Part shown: piece after piece, positions 1 to 11,552 of the stretch
Position numbering within the stretch: the first letter of the stretch is position 1
Layout: every line of letters begins with the position of its first letter
DNA from: Lutjanus erythropterus
Taxonomy: Eukaryota; Chordata; Actinopteri; Lutjaniformes; Lutjanidae
NCBI GenBank assembly: GCA_020091685.1
Contig: CM034600.1
Location: forward strand, 1,578,024 to 1,642,023
Direction of reading: 5' to 3'
Length of the DNA: 64,000 bases
Position numbers and translations under genes: made by a program
The notes under the pieces: generated by a model
The model's database searches: none
What the model was told of the DNA's origin: nothing
Seen by the model: only the letters and a program-made list of their open reading frames with translations

Positions 1-1985
1 ACTGACTGGGGAGAAAGTCAGCTGAATCAGAAAAACACAATGTTATTTTCTTATTGTTTCAAAGCAGTTATGTTCTAAGCACAACTAAACACACCCCCGC
101 ACAACCCTGTGGCAGATCACTGCAACCACTGATTCTGTCTGAATATGGCCTTTAAAGGGAATTAACATTACATGATTACAGATAGCAGTACCGCTTCTCC
201 AGGAGCTTATCAGTACTTTGGTACTGACCAATTAGAATGGGCACCAATTTAGTACTGGTCTTCTGTACCCACCCCTGTGAGTAGTAAGAGATGGGCTTTA
301 CTAATTAGAGTTCAGAGCACAGTATAGCTCACAAAGAGGTGGACCACAGGATGTACCCTGAATGTAACCATGCCATCCCACCTTGGGGGCGAGGCCTTTG
401 CACTATGCATTTCCATATACACAGCATTTTTTTTTCCAAATAAGGCTTTTTTTTCCCAGTCAGAAAGGTAGGGATACTTTGAAACAGATAAAGGAGCCTC
501 AGTAATACATTCATCTTGATTGTACTGATACTGCACTTTAGAGGGGCAGCAGATCCCAGCGTTCCATGTCCTGTTCCATACAGGCTACCAAAAGCAGGAA
601 CTTGGCTTTGTGAGTATGTATTGTGTATTGTGAGTATTTATAAGTATGTGTACTTCAGATTCCCAGATACTTAATTAGAAAAATTAGGCATGTTCTTGGC
701 ATTTATCTTGCTTTATAAGCATTAACTCACTTTTTTGAAGGTTTGTTTTGTATCTGCATATTTTTCCAAATGTATTAATTATATTTTGCAGTTGAGGAAG
801 GATTGTTAAAGTGTCAGACAGGTACAATAGTGAATCGCCTGCATAAAGCAATGCTTTATACTCCTGACCTCCTCAGTCAATTCTTTTAATATTAATATGC
901 TGTCATACTCGTCTTCTACCTCTTTGCAGATTAAAGTAAGTGGAGAGATTATTGTTGTGCACACAGCAGTCACTGGGGAGAAATATAGAATTTGCATCTA
1001 GAATATAAACTTTGGACCAAAACCCAATTTTTTGAGAGTGGAAAAAAGTCCACACCAACCGATCAAAAATTTTCTCAACATAATCTGATAGTAAAATCTC
1101 TGGTGTGTTGGATGAAGAGGGATTGTAAAGAATATTTAGAAGACGGCTAACATTAACGTATGAATACCAGTTCTTCATGAAGCTTGTTTGGTTTGTTAAA
1201 ATGGTTGAAGGAAGTCGTATATTCCAGATGTCAGATCAAGAGCTTTGCAAGAAGAATTACCTCTGTGTCAAACAAAGAAATAGGATGGTGTGAACTACAC
1301 TGAATGGGATTTTTGTTGTCCTTTACAATAGGCAAAATGACTGCACATTACATAGCTGCGGGAGAGTTTTAAAGAAAGCAAGCCTTACAACATTGCTGAC
1401 TCATTAGCGCCCCCTCCACAAACTCACTCACTAATTTTGTGAGATTCAAATAAACATTGATATATTCCTGGATTTATTAAAAAATCTAAAATAGGAAGTT
1501 GCAGCCAAAGTTGATGATATGAAATTCTCCTTTAACACTGCACATTCAAATGGTTTGTTAGAGGAGAGGACCTGTGGTCATTTAAATCAAAGGATTTGTG
1601 CTTTTAGGAGCATGACTGTGCTCAGCCAATTTCATGGCAGTCCTCCTATCAGAGTATATGATACGACTGTCCTGAGGGCTTGGCCCCTCCAGCAAAGGAA
1701 CTGCAGCAGTAAGTGGATTCACTCATGGAGGCTTCAATGTAGGTGAACTTTGACATGTGATTCAATATTTTTTGTGTATAAAAGAAACTATAGGCCTGAT
1801 GGTTGGATTAGAGCAGAGACTGTGCCATGACCCATGGGAGAATTTATTTGGTGATATATTTGAATGTGAATTAGATTAGATAGATAGTCATTTTTAAAAA
1901 GTGGGTCCCCTAAAAAAAACAGTTTGGGAAAGTGTGGACTAGAGTGGAGGTCAGAAGTCACCAAACACGAGAATTCATCCTCTGT
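1..1985. other. no gene seen; mostly unrecognised AT-rich DNA
   Basis: I see no splice-flanked conserved frame, RNA gene or intact element here. Open frames are short (under 95 codons) and lack recognisable domains. A MITE-end fragment lies at 186-278. The rest reads as ordinary intronic or intergenic fish DNA. Confidence 0.6.
186..278. mobile_element. MITE terminal fragment rich in GTAC motifs
   Basis: GTACC/GGTAC/TAGTACTGG motifs recur several times within about 90 bases, and the segment ends in TGTACCCACCCCTG. This matches the terminal style of fish hAT-like MITEs whose ends read 'GGTACC...CCCACCCCTG'. The family assignment comes from general familiarity; no duplicated target site was found. 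A related start (TAGGGCTGGGTACC) occurs at 26106. Confidence 0.35.
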
Positions 1986-1989
1986 GAAC

Positions 1990-2085
1990 TAGGGCTGCAC
2001 ACTTCTTGCTAAAATGTGAATCACGATTTTTCTCCCAGAGAATTCAGATCACAGTTGTCTTACAGGATTCTTAATTTTTCAACAA
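1990..2085. mobile_element. hAT-type MITE 5' fragment
   Basis: The segment starts TAGGGCTGCACAC and carries the 'gtgaatcacgattttt' and 'attcagatcacag' blocks usual just inside fish hAT MITE ends. The other terminus (GCAGCCCTA) is not found nearby, so this is a truncated copy. A different repeat (2137-2572) follows almost directly. Confidence 0.45.
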
Positions 2086-2136
2086 GAACATTTGTTACAC
2101 TCAAACACAATAAGTATCACCATTGTCACATACACT

Positions 2137-2572
2137 AAAAAAGTCAAAGTTTCAAGGCAACTTACTGCAATAGATCTTTGGGTTTTGAGCCCAAGACTTT
2201 TGAAATGACTTTTGAAATGAACTAAAAAAGTTCAGCCAACCTAAAAGCTTTAGTTGAGATAATTAACTTTTCTTCTTTAGATAAACTTGAATCTTTGAGT
2301 TTTGTATTTAAAAAATGGTTACAGTAAGCTGTGAAAAAAAATATTAACCATTATTCACTGTCACTTCAGTGAGTTTATACATTTTTTAATACATATTTTG
2401 ACTTTCAACAACTCAAGGATTCAAGTTATCTAAATAAGAAAAGTAAGACATCTCAGCAAAAAGATACATAGATGAATATAAATATAAAATATTAATAGCT
2501 GGTAAAAACCTTTGGGTTGGACTCAAAACTAAAAAATTGTTGCCTTGAAATTTTGAGTTTCCCCAACTTTTT
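2137..2572. mobile_element. ~436-bp inverted-repeat MITE (family P), copy 1
   Basis: Left end has a run of A, then AGTC and TTTCAAGGCAAC. The right end, read on the other strand, is AAAAAGTTGGGG... with the same TTTCAAGGCAAC block (minus-strand match at 2537-2572). Both ends are followed inwards by a 'ttgagcccaa'/'ttgagtccaac' block, so the termini are inverted repeats of roughly 60 bases with small gaps. The interior shares several blocks with 5988-6358 ('gataaacttgaatc', 'attaaccattat', 'ggtcacagt/ggttacagt'). It has no coding capacity. Superfamily unknown. Confidence 0.6.
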
Positions 2573-3990
2573 CATTTTTTCATTGTAACACAAAACTAAA
2601 ATTTATTTCATTTTGTTTACATTTTTTCAGATACTTGCCTCGACTCTAAAGTCTGTAATAGACATTCCCCTCCCCCACTAAGCCAGTTCATGAAGCAGGA
2701 GGATACCTCTTGAGCAGCTTGCATACCACGTTTTTTTGGCCGGTAGAATCAGTCTCAAAGTCATGCTGTGGTTTAGAGTTGCAGTTTGTCTCTGATAAAC
2801 AGATGTGGTCTGTATCCTTTATCCATGTTATATCATTGAAAGGTTTTGCACCAGATTTAATTAATAACCACAAACTGTCTCAGTTTGTGTACATCTGTAC
2901 TTAAACTTAATGGCTTGAGTACATAGTGTGTTCACTCTAACATTTACAGCAAAACAAAGTGCACTGTGAGTACCTGGATGTTGTACTCAAAATGGCCAAA
3001 AAGTTGAGCGTGGAATGCTGGACATTTCTCGCACCTCAGTGGTCGCCATTGTGTCTACGTAGCAGAAGAGGCGGGGCTAACAAACTTGTGCACATCGCAT
3101 CCCAGGTGGCAGAGAAAGCAGCCATGGTGACTACAGTGGATGCAGTGAAAAACGTATTTTACAGATATAAGTCATGCATGTATTTTTATCAACAAGTACC
3201 ACTATACTATTGTCTGATTGAAGCACCATTAAGTTTCTTTGGTTAAGTTTATAAAGATTTGAATCAAATATAAAGCAACATTTTGGTGCATTTTCAGCTG
3301 GTGAGATGAGGGAGGGCTAGCTTGTTGTTGATGGAAATTATAGCATATTTTTAACCTCCTGAGGGCAAACAACATGTACACAACATTTGTACTACATGAC
3401 AGTGTACTAATGGAAGTATCCAAATTGAGACATAGTATCATAGCGAGCAATAGTGTTACATGATATGCTAGGAAAGGCGTAAATTAATTCTGAAATATCA
3501 AAGAAAGAATTAGTCTACACCTTTCCAAGTGTATTGTCTTTGTGCTGCTCTTTTGAGAGGGAAGGTTGCAGACCCCTGGATTAACTTTAATGCTGCTGAA
3601 CTCAAAAAATGAAATTGCAATACACTGTACACTGTAAGGTTTGCGTTATTTAGATTTGCACTGGATGCTGGGATTTTGTGATGTGATTTAACCATGAATA
3701 TCTGCAGCAGATTCCATTCTAATTTAGTCTGTAATGTTGAAAATGTTACCATTTCCATAGCTTTTTTTAAAAAAAGTCTTTTTGTTTATACATGGTGTGC
3801 TGTATGTAAAAAGTCTAAAAATTGCTCTTAAACTTTCACATCAGTTCAGTTAGTGTTGTGTGAATGTAGCTGGTCACTGTAGGCTCTGCTGCTCTCTCTC
3901 GCTCACATACTCCATGTTGTTTGCTGCACTCCCTCGCTGTTTGCTGTGACAGCATGTTTCAGCAGCTTGTGGACTGCACTCCTGAGTGTG

Positions 3991-4172
3991 CCTGTGTGTG
4001 TGTATGTATGCATGCATGTGTGTGTGTGCGTGTGTGTGTTTGATGGGAGGGGAGCCCTGTGCTTTTGGCCTGAGGCAGACCACTGGTTCACTGTGTGAGG
4101 AGCAGAGTGTGACTGTCATTCTGTAGGTAGGTGATGAAGGATACACACATGTACACACTCACACACACACAC
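3991..4172 (+). repeat. imperfect (TG)n and (AC)n tracts
   Basis: TG-rich tract with TATG/CATG interruptions at about 3991-4040, and a pure (AC) run at about 4161-4172. Interrupted, so probably less mutable than the long arrays elsewhere in the window. Confidence 0.8.
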
Positions 4173-4667
4173 GCCAAGTTAAGTGTCTGTGATTTGTGTA
4201 AAGCTTTGCTTGCTGTGGATTATGTGTAATATTGTACATGCAACAGTTATGACTCTGGCTTCCTGCTGTGTTCTCTCCAATTTAAAGCTCATTTGCTTGC
4301 TGTTAAAGTCCTTGAGTGGAGAGAAGAGGGAGGATAGAGCTGTTCTTTTCAGAGAGGAGGAGAAGGGAGGAGATCATGTGGAGGAGGGAGGGAGACGCTG
4401 TTACTCATTCATTTCAGAATGTGTTTTGTGTTTTTCAAGGCTAACGCTGTACTGATATCTCCTGATAAAATGTGCGGTAGCTAAAAAACAAAACATATTA
4501 ACATAATTTTCCATTTCCCCTCAGGGTATCTAGCCATGATGATAGTTTTGGTTTTCTTTGGTGTGGTTTTATTTGTCCTCTGTTCAGACTTGTTTCTGCG
4601 TCATTATCATAGAGGTGAACAGCATTTGTTTTTTGGCTAAATATACTACATTTGCAGGGACAGCAGT

Positions 4668-4697
4668 TTATATATATATATATATGTATATATATAA
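4668..4697. repeat. (TA)n microsatellite
   Basis: Alternating TA for about 30 bases with a single G interruption. Confidence 0.85.
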
Positions 4698-4939
4698 GGT
4701 GCACTGACTGATGAAAGTAGCAAACATAGAAAGATGTTCAGTTATATGCAAATATTTAGTAAATGTATGGTTTAGTATGTATGTATGGATACATCATGTG
4801 CAGTCAAATATACTGTATACATGGTTTGTTCATAAACGTGTGCTTAAAATTAATAGTGACTGCCTGGTAAATTACAATGTAAAGTACAATTTAAAAAATA
4901 TTTCCCATAAATTCATTTTGGCCTTCTTCCCTATGCGTA

Positions 4940-5212
4940 AAGAGAACAAGATTAAGGCGCTGTCTGAAATCACTGACTGTTTGAATTCCAAGTTGTGAAA
5001 TGCGTGAATTACACTGTCCTCAAAAACTACCAAAATGTAATGATAAAAGCAGTGTCTATGGGATGTACAGTACATTTTGCAAACTATCAAATGATGCAAT
5101 GCTTTGCATTTGTTAATTAATTTTGTCAATTCTATAACAGTCAGCAATGACATAAAATAATAATTTATCAGCATCCGAAATCCTAAGTTACTGCTCACTG
5201 TAGAGCACACAC
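4940..5212. mobile_element. probable MITE fragment
   Basis: The segment from 'gcgctgtctgaaatcac' to 'ctgctcactgtagagcacac' resembles a dispersed fish element known from general familiarity (blocks 'ctaccaaaatgtaa', 'gtgtctatgggatgt', 'agcatccgaaat'). I cannot show a target duplication and no second copy exists in this window, so the call is tentative. Confidence 0.3.
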
Positions 5213-5565
5213 AACATACAGAAACATTTTTAGCAGGTAATGTTTACAGTGTTCACCATTAGCATTTAAGCAAGGGATGAAACTGGATTGTGATAAAAGC
5301 CAGCTAGCCTACAGTCCTATATTGATTGCCACAGTGGGATCTCTAGTCATTCCAAAATCTTATCTAAATCGTAAAATATTTGTTTCTCAACAAAATGAAA
5401 GGTAATGTGACTACAGTATGTTTTGGCATAATTTTCAGAGTTTACAGCACATTTTGAAGATTATTGTGATGGTAATTGTGAATTGCAGTGATTTTGGTCA
5501 GGTTTGCGGCATGAAGAGCCCTGTTTCGATGATCTGTAGTGCATGGTCCAAAGTGCATGGTGCAA

Positions 5566-5588
5566 TTCAGTTCAGTTCAGTTCAGTTC
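5566..5588 (+). repeat. (TTCAG)n short tandem repeat
   Basis: Four to five exact copies of the pentamer TTCAG, directly left of a MITE copy. Confidence 0.85.
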
Positions 5589-5946
5589 ATTGTAATCAAT
5601 TATTAATCATTTATTAAATTAATCAACAACTATTTTGGTAATTGATTAATCAGTTTGAGTAATTTAAACCAAAAAAGTCAAAATTGTTTGTTTTCTTGAC
5701 TGGTTTATGACAGTAAACTGAAAATCTTTGGGTTGTGGACAAAACAAGACATTTTAGGACATTATCTTGAGTTTTTAGAAACACTGATCAACATTTTAAA
5801 ATGCTGTATAGTTAGCTAACATACATTTTGTGACTTTTTGTAATCTAATATATAATCTAAATATAATCAAAATAATACAATAAACAACTTAATCGATTAC
5901 TTGAGAAAATAATCGATTATGAAAATAATCATTAGTTGCAGCCCTA
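5589..5946 (+). mobile_element. hAT-type MITE, family A
   Basis: Family A copies share 'tttatgacagtaaactgaa', 'tctttgggttgtggaca', 'aaaacaagacattttagga' and a terminal block rich in ATTAATCGATTA, ending ATTAGTTGCAGCCCTA. The right terminus is intact (GCAGCCCTA at about 5938-5946). The left terminus is degraded into ATTAAT-rich sequence next to a TTCAG repeat, and no matching target duplication is visible. Other family A copies: 10198-10552, 23455-23932, 41763-42338 and 58752-59058. Non-coding and presumably mobilised in trans by a hAT transposase (inference). Confidence 0.7.
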
Positions 5947-5987
5947 CATAGGTGTGTTTGGGCGTAACATGAATGTAACCATGGCAA

Positions 5988-6358
5988 TCTAAAATACCAA
6001 GGCAACTCACTGCAATGGATTTTTTACTTTTTAGCCCAACTCAAAATCAAAAGTTTTGAATAAAGAACAAATTTATAATCTGTAATTGAGATAATTTCTT
6101 TTATTCTTTAGATAAACTTGAATCCTTAAATCTAAAGAAAAATGCTTAGAGTTTTAGAAACTCACAAAGAATTGTATTTAAAAAACTGGTCACAGTGAGC
6201 TGGGAACGATATCTGTCATTACTTTGGTCTGAATGACTTTAATTGAAAATAAATATATTAACCATTATCCACTCTCAATTCAATGACTTAACTTTTTAAA
6301 ATACTATTTTTTGAGTATCTAAAACTCAAAGATTCAGCTTTATCTAATGAAGAAAAGA
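5988..6358. mobile_element. inverted-repeat MITE family P, copy 2 (right-truncated)
   Basis: It shares ordered blocks with 2137-2572: 'aaggcaact-actgcaat', 'gataaacttgaatc', 'attaaccattatcca/ttca', and 'ctcaa-gattca'. The right inverted terminus is missing; sequence changes near 6358 shortly before the 771-bp hAT-like element. Two diverged copies 3.9 kb apart show this is a dispersed repeat. Confidence 0.55.
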
Positions 6359-6477
6359 GCGTCATCTCCCGCTCCCTTTAAGAGCCATGTGCACCTGTCT
6401 CTGCTGCTTTGCATCATGCAGAAGATAGAACGTGAAATGTTCATATTTCCCCATGCTTAGTGTTAGCATGCTAACAT

Positions 6478-7248
6478 TAGGGAGGTTACTAGTGACTAAT
6501 TTCCCTGTTGATTAAATGCAAAATTTAATTTAGACTAGTCGACTAGTCTAACACTAAGAAAACACTCAGAAAGCAGTTAAAATTTAGCAGAATTTGTTCA
6601 TTTATAATGTTAAAAACTGTCCGAAAAATATATTGTGTATTAAGAGGCATTTGAAGATGTTAATCACAGTCAACAATCACCAAATCGTACTTTAAATGCA
6701 GCTGAAATGTGCGCTACTTTGCGCGGTGCAATACAAACCTTATGCATTAATGTACAAAACATGACAACAACTCACTAAACGCTTCACCTTTTCAGACCGA
6801 AGAGGGTCACAGTGTCACAGTGAACACAGAGCTAACGTTGGCTGCCAGCCTGACACACAGTGTGGCTAACGTTAGCAGCTAGTAGCAGCAGCAGCAGCTC
6901 CGCTTGCAGGTTTATGTCTGTGTCTGTGCTTAATGTGGGCACGTTTCTCCAGTCAGGTGAATATATATCAGCTTATTCTGTTACAGTCTACAGTTACTTT
7001 GCAGATATAAACATCCGGGGTTGCCAGGGCGATTGGGGCATCTGCCCTGGGCAAGAGAGGCTGTCGTCCGACAGAGCCGCAGCCCCGACTAGTGGCGGGC
7101 GTCTGCATAAAATCTTAGAGGCAAAAGATAACTGGCACCATGCATGAATGATATATTGATAAATATTTTAAATGACCAGTATTTCTGGTGCTGACTAGCG
7201 TGGGTGGGCACGTTAAATCGTATAGTCGACTAATCGCACGCATCCCTA
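6478..7248 (+). mobile_element. 771-bp non-autonomous hAT-like transposon, copy 1
   Basis: The ends are TAGGGAGG and CATCCCTA (inverted). They are flanked by an 8-bp target duplication with one mismatch: GCTAACAT at 6470-6477 and GCTAAAAT at 7249-7256. An 8-bp duplication with TAGGG-type ends is the hAT signature. The interior holds a perfect 22-bp palindrome (6530-6551), an (AGC)5 run (6884-6898) and an open frame at 6860-7147 ending SGGRLHKILEAKDNWHHA. A second copy lies at 53132-53922 in the same orientation with nearly continuous similarity. No RNase-H-like catalytic domain or BED finger is present, so the copy is non-autonomous. A CAG/GTGAAT sequence near 6955 could have been a splice donor in the parent element (inference). 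Confidence 0.8.
6530..6551. repeat. perfect 22-bp palindrome
   Basis: TTAGACTAGTC followed by its exact reverse complement. Copy 2 of the host element has only one GACTAGTC unit at the same spot (near 53190), so the palindrome differs by gain or loss of 8 bases. Confidence 0.9.
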
Positions 7249-7835
7249 GCTAAAATTTGCTATTTAGCTCTATTTTTGGTCCTAAAGTATCAGATGAAAT
7301 TTTGACCTGATGGTGGAAGTCAGAGGATCACCAAAGTTAATATGATTCATGGCAATTCAAAGTCTCATTCATCATTCACGTTCATGCTCTGGGGACCATG
7401 GATATCTGTACCACATTCATTGGAAATCTATCCAATATTTCAATGCTGACCAAACAGTTGGACCAATGCCGTCTTTCCTAAAAACAAGTAGGCATTGATT
7501 TTTCCAATAGCTCTCCCTTCTGCCATTAAACTCTGTGTACAGGTCTTCCTGTTTTGTGCCATAAAATAATCTGTCTTTGTCCGTTCCTGTAAAACAATTA
7601 AATTCCTTCCAAATTAAACCTGATGACACACAGTTTAAACTCCAGTATAGATAAGCTTCCAGTCTGCTGGCTGATGGTCCCATATGTTAATGCTAAATTC
7701 ACTGAATGTTATCAGAATAAACAGAAATGTTGTGTTGATGTACAAATGTGATCAAAAGGTAGAGCTGATAACAATAGACAAGGATCCCCTTGACAGCAGC
7801 TTGCCTTTGGCTTTTTTCCAGCCTCAAAGTGTGAT

Positions 7836-7885
<50 letters not shown>
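7836..7885 (+). repeat. (GT)25 microsatellite
   Basis: Nearly pure GT for about 50 bases with one TTT interruption near 7848. It lies about 300 bases upstream of the first promoter candidate. It is long enough to be polymorphic and to favour Z-DNA (established property of such repeats). Confidence 0.95.
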
Positions 7886-7886
<1 letters not shown>

Positions 7887-8149
7887 ACTGAACAGACCCC
7901 CCTCTGTGTGGAGAGAGAATGATGGAGGGTGGGAGGAGGTGGAAGTGTTGAAATCCTGGATGATGCGCTCAGTGCAGGCCGCCCTGCCTTGCACCGGATT
8001 CTCCAGCAGACCCCCCCCCCTCCCTGCCACCACCACCACCACCACACGACCAAGCCACGCCCAACCCCCACAGCCCCACCCTCCCTCCCACTGCCACCGC
8101 TCTTTCCCAGCATCCCCTTCTCTTTTTTCTCAGCTGTGTGGCACCGCTC

Positions 8150-8724
8150 TCTCTCCAGGGAGGAGCCTGCAGCGCTACCGCATCACACAAGGCACAGAGG
8201 CGGGTGAGGGACACAGTGTGAAAGTGAAAGACAGGGAGTGAGAGAGGGGGGGGGAGAGGGGCTAGCATTGCACCGTGCAGATATCAGCTCTTAATATACA
8301 ACGCAGCCACTCCGTTTTTTCCTTTATTTTTGTATTTTTGGCTGCTCTGCTGCATCAAAAAACGGAGAGATACGACTTCATCGAGAAGAACACGTCGTAG
8401 AAGAAGACAGACAGACAGAGAGAGAATTAAACAGGCTTGAGAAAAGCAAAGCGACTCTATCAGCTGTGAGGAGAGAGAGAGGAAGAAAGGGCGAGTGAGT
8501 GAGGGAGGGAGGAAATAATGAAATAAGTCCCAGGGAGGAGAGAGAAAGAGGGAGGGATCGTCAGAGAGAGGGAGAGGAGGGGATGTAGCAGTGTGTATCC
8601 TTGCTGGCTCACCGCACATACACACATACACATACACACACACACATGTACACACATACACACACGCACACTTAGCCTGGATAATGTGCTGAAAGAGGTG
8701 GAGAGAAAGGAAGAAGGCAAACCG
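8150..8724 (+). promoter_or_regulatory. candidate promoter and 5' UTR exon of an unidentified gene
   Basis: The sequence changes from AT-rich to CpG-containing and purine-rich. CpGs cluster at 8160-8210 and 8380-8400 (for example GAACACGTCGTAG). A long GA-rich stretch follows (8464-8590), then a CA tract, and CCG/GTGAGC at 8724/8725 fits a splice donor. No convincing start codon with a long frame lies inside, so this would be an untranslated first exon. Such GA-rich leaders are common for neuronal vertebrate genes (inference). Transcript evidence would decide it. It could equally be a GC-rich intronic segment. Confidence 0.35.
8615..8671 (+). repeat. imperfect (CA)n tract
   Basis: CACATA/CACACA mixture over about 57 bases inside the candidate 5' UTR. 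Confidence 0.9.
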
Positions 8725-8742
8725 GTGAGCTATCTATCTCTG

Positions 8743-8774
8743 CATCCATCCATCCATCCATCCATCCATCCATC
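8743..8774 (+). repeat. (CATC)8 tetranucleotide repeat
   Basis: Eight near-perfect CATC units directly after the candidate donor at 8724/8725, so in the intron if that donor is used. Confidence 0.95.
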
Positions 8775-8850
8775 CCATCTTTTCACCAATCCGTCTGTGT
8801 TTCTACGCCAAACCCCGAGACAATGGATTTAGACGTCCTTGCTGGGATTC

Positions 8851-8851
<1 letters not shown>

Positions 8852-8905
<54 letters not shown>

Positions 8906-8919
8906 AGTGTGTGTGTGTG
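8852..8919 (+). repeat. (TG)25 plus (TG)6 microsatellite
   Basis: Pure TG at 8852-8901, a short GAATGA interruption, then TG again to about 8919. Confidence 0.95.
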
Positions 8920-8929
8920 CGTGAGTGAG

Positions 8930-9517
8930 AGAGATCTATCTGCCTCCATGATTAGCATGTGTGATTGATTCATGCCTTATCGCTCGTCGTGTCACGCATT
9001 GCAGGCAAGGGATTGTGTGCATGCAACCTGCTAGCTGTGTTAGCACGGCCGGTGCCTGCGCCTGGCTGCCTGGCTGGCTTCCTTCACTGTTTTGGAGCCC
9101 TGGAAGGCTGTCTGGCAGTCCACTCAGAGGCTGCACCTGCCAACCAGTGCGACATGGTGTTGGCGTGTGCGTATGTGTGTGTCTGTAAAGGTTGCATTGT
9201 TATGGCAGTGTATGATTCAATCATTCTATCAGACGAGTGCTGGTGTTAAATTCAGTTGTGTTCTAGTGGTGTAATGGCTAGAATACAGTTTGAATGCACA
9301 TTGGAACACACTGGCTGGTCTAAAAGCTGTTTCAGAGGCTTTTCCAATGCATTTCTGTCAGAGAACTTTTCATTTTTATTTGTTTTGTTGATTTAAAGAC
9401 ACTGACAGCTTTAATTCCAAAATTTAATTGTTAAGTTTGACCTTCAAAAACCTCTTGATGCACCTGAGATTGCACACATGGCAGACAAAACAAAATGTCT
9501 CTCCGTCTCTGTCAGAC

Positions 9518-9522
<5 letters not shown>
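8930..9522. other. no gene seen; GC-richer unique DNA
   Basis: About 8940-9190 remains GC-richer than the surroundings (for example 'cctgcgcctggctgcctgg'). It has overlapping short frames on both strands but no recognisable exon. Confidence 0.5.
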
Positions 9523-9596
<74 letters not shown>

Positions 9597-9618
9597 CTGT
9601 GTGTGTGTGTGTGTGTGT
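9523..9618. repeat. (AT)n joined to (GT)n compound microsatellite
   Basis: About 35 AT units (9523-9593) pass through GTATATATAC into (TG)10 (9599-9618). The AT part is self-complementary and can extrude a cruciform (general property). Confidence 0.95.
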
Positions 9619-10197
9619 AGGGTTTCCAGGGGATTGCTTACCTGGTAGCAGTCCTCACTGCTACAGAGGAGAACAAAGAGTTCACAAAAGCCAAAAGTGT
9701 TTTTTCCTCTCTCTTTTTTCGTCACTCCCTATCTAACACAGAGAAAAGACAGTCTAGCACAGTTGTGTATGCGTTACAGGGTGAATTTTCAAGCCAAAAG
9801 CAATTTACTTTTAACATTTAGTGCTCTCCAACCTGTGAAAACAGCTGTATGATGTCTTTTGTTGCTGTGGAGGAGCTTTATCAAATTTAGAGAAAATAAC
9901 CTCGGTGATGTCATTGGGCTTGGAGACATTTTTAACAGAAAGATTGTGTTACAAACTGCGGGCATGAAGTTTGAAAGAGCTGGATGTTTACCAGGCAGGA
10001 AGGGTTTATCCAGACACTATACAGGTGCATTATGGGAAATGTAGGATTCAGTATTGTTAGATCAAGAGGAACAAAGAATAAGCATATGTTCACCCCTGCT
10101 GCATCGATTTTAATCAATCTTGCTTGCAATTCTCACAACTTTATGGAAACATAATACTTGATTAAACTTAGCTTGTATGATAACGACAAAAACTGTA
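9619..10197. other. no gene seen
   Basis: Unrecognised, mostly unique AT-rich sequence. No motif, repeat unit or exon is supported. Confidence 0.5.
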
Positions 10198-10552
10198 GGG
10201 GGGGCTGAAGCGACTAATGATTATTTTTATTATTGATTAATCTGCAGATAATTTTCTCAGTTTATATTTTAATTCATTTAGTATACAATGTCAAAATAAT
10301 GTTGAAAACACTCATCACAATTTCCCAGAGCCCAAAGTGGAGTCTTCAGATTACTTCCTTTGTCTAACAACAGTCCAAACCCCAAACTTATAAATGACAA
10401 AGAAAGACAGCAAATCCTCACATTGAAGAAGCTGGAACCAGTAAATGTTTGACATAATTATGTGAAAATGGTTGAAATGATTATTCAATTATCAGAATAG
10501 TTGGCAACTAATTTTCTTTCCATCAATTAATCGGCATATTGTTGCAACTCTA
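10198..10552 (-). mobile_element. hAT-type MITE, family A (inverse orientation)
   Basis: It starts TAGGGGGGGCTGAAGCGACTAATGATTA and ends ATTGTTGCAACTCTA. The interior is the reverse complement of family A blocks ('catcacaatttcccagagcccaaa', 'acaacagtccaaaccccaaa', 'aagaagctggaaccag'). The ends are diverged and no clear 8-bp target duplication remains. Confidence 0.65.
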
Positions 10553-11552
10553 GTTTTGAATTTGCAGCAGCTCTGTTTTACTTCTTTGTTTTGTTATATA
10601 AGCTGCAGTGGCAGTTCCTGGTTAAAGGGTTTTCCCATCAAATATGCCAATTTAAGAGTTGTTATTTCTACTTACAACAACCTGATTAGCTGCGTCCCTC
10701 TCATTCACGCTTGTTAGCATTTCTGTGGCCACTTTTCTGTTATTATTTGTCAGTTTGAACAAATTGAAGATGTGTGTGGCGATTCAGAGGTCCATAAGCA
10801 GACTAATGTGCCGTACCAAATTGAGGGAAAACTGATTCTTTAGAAACAAAGTTGAGATAATTAAAAATGATGGCCTTGAAGATATCATTAGAAAAACTCT
10901 TTCTCAGCCAAGTGCTCCTGAGTCTCCGTTTCCAAACCTCTACCAACCCTGCAGAGCCTCTGGAGAGCCTGCAGACAGTCTGGTCCAACCAGATTTTAAC
11001 AAAAATACATCACTTACAGGAAATACACCACAAAAACTTATTATTAATGTATTATTTGGTATGATGGCAGAATATCCGACCACCATGACTGATGAGACAT
11101 TGACAAAGAGATCGACTAGGTGCAGGCTCTGTGCTGGTGTCATAGAGAAACCTGGCTGCACAGGGAGGACAGGCTGTGTTCACATAGAAAACAGTGGAGA
11201 CAGAGACACCTTTTTTTTGCTACACTGCGACAAACATGCAGAAATTAGAGCATTACTTTTCCCCTGTGTACTGGCAGCTAAATATGTGGCCTCTTGCTAC
11301 AACCTGAGGGACATCCAGTGAAACACCACCAAATTAAATTGACTGCTGTTGTTGTTTGTTTGTGTTCCAATGTCCTATTTATTAAGGTTATTAGGGTTTG
11401 TGATTGTACAAATAGGGCTTGGCAAAATGGATCAGAAATAATTGCGACACACAATTTTCTCTTTTCCTCATATTTTTTTTTTCCTAAAATAAAGAACCAT
11501 AAATTCTCAAATAGTACAAATGTGATGTATGTTAATTCAAATACCCAACAGC
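10553..11552. other. no gene seen
   Basis: Unrecognised sequence between two MITEs. Open frames on both strands stay under 90 codons and show no domain. Confidence 0.5.

Larger units (their letters stand above)
2573..4939. other. no gene seen; unique DNA with TG-rich tracts
   Basis: No coding exon or recognised transposon is supported. The notable content is simple repeats at 3991-4172 and 4668-4697, and an A-rich, low-complexity background. Several short frames through the TG tract give Thr/His-rich products and are artefacts. Confidence 0.5.

Noticed and set aside
3874-4158. Minus-strand frames rich in His/Thr
   Set aside because: They are translations of the TG/CA tract; no coding signal.
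7684-8241. 185-codon frame on the + strand, the longest in the window
   Set aside because: It runs through (GT)25 and P/T-rich low-complexity sequence, giving VCVCVC and PPPP runs. No domain, and an overlapping minus frame is almost as long. An artefact of simple repeats.
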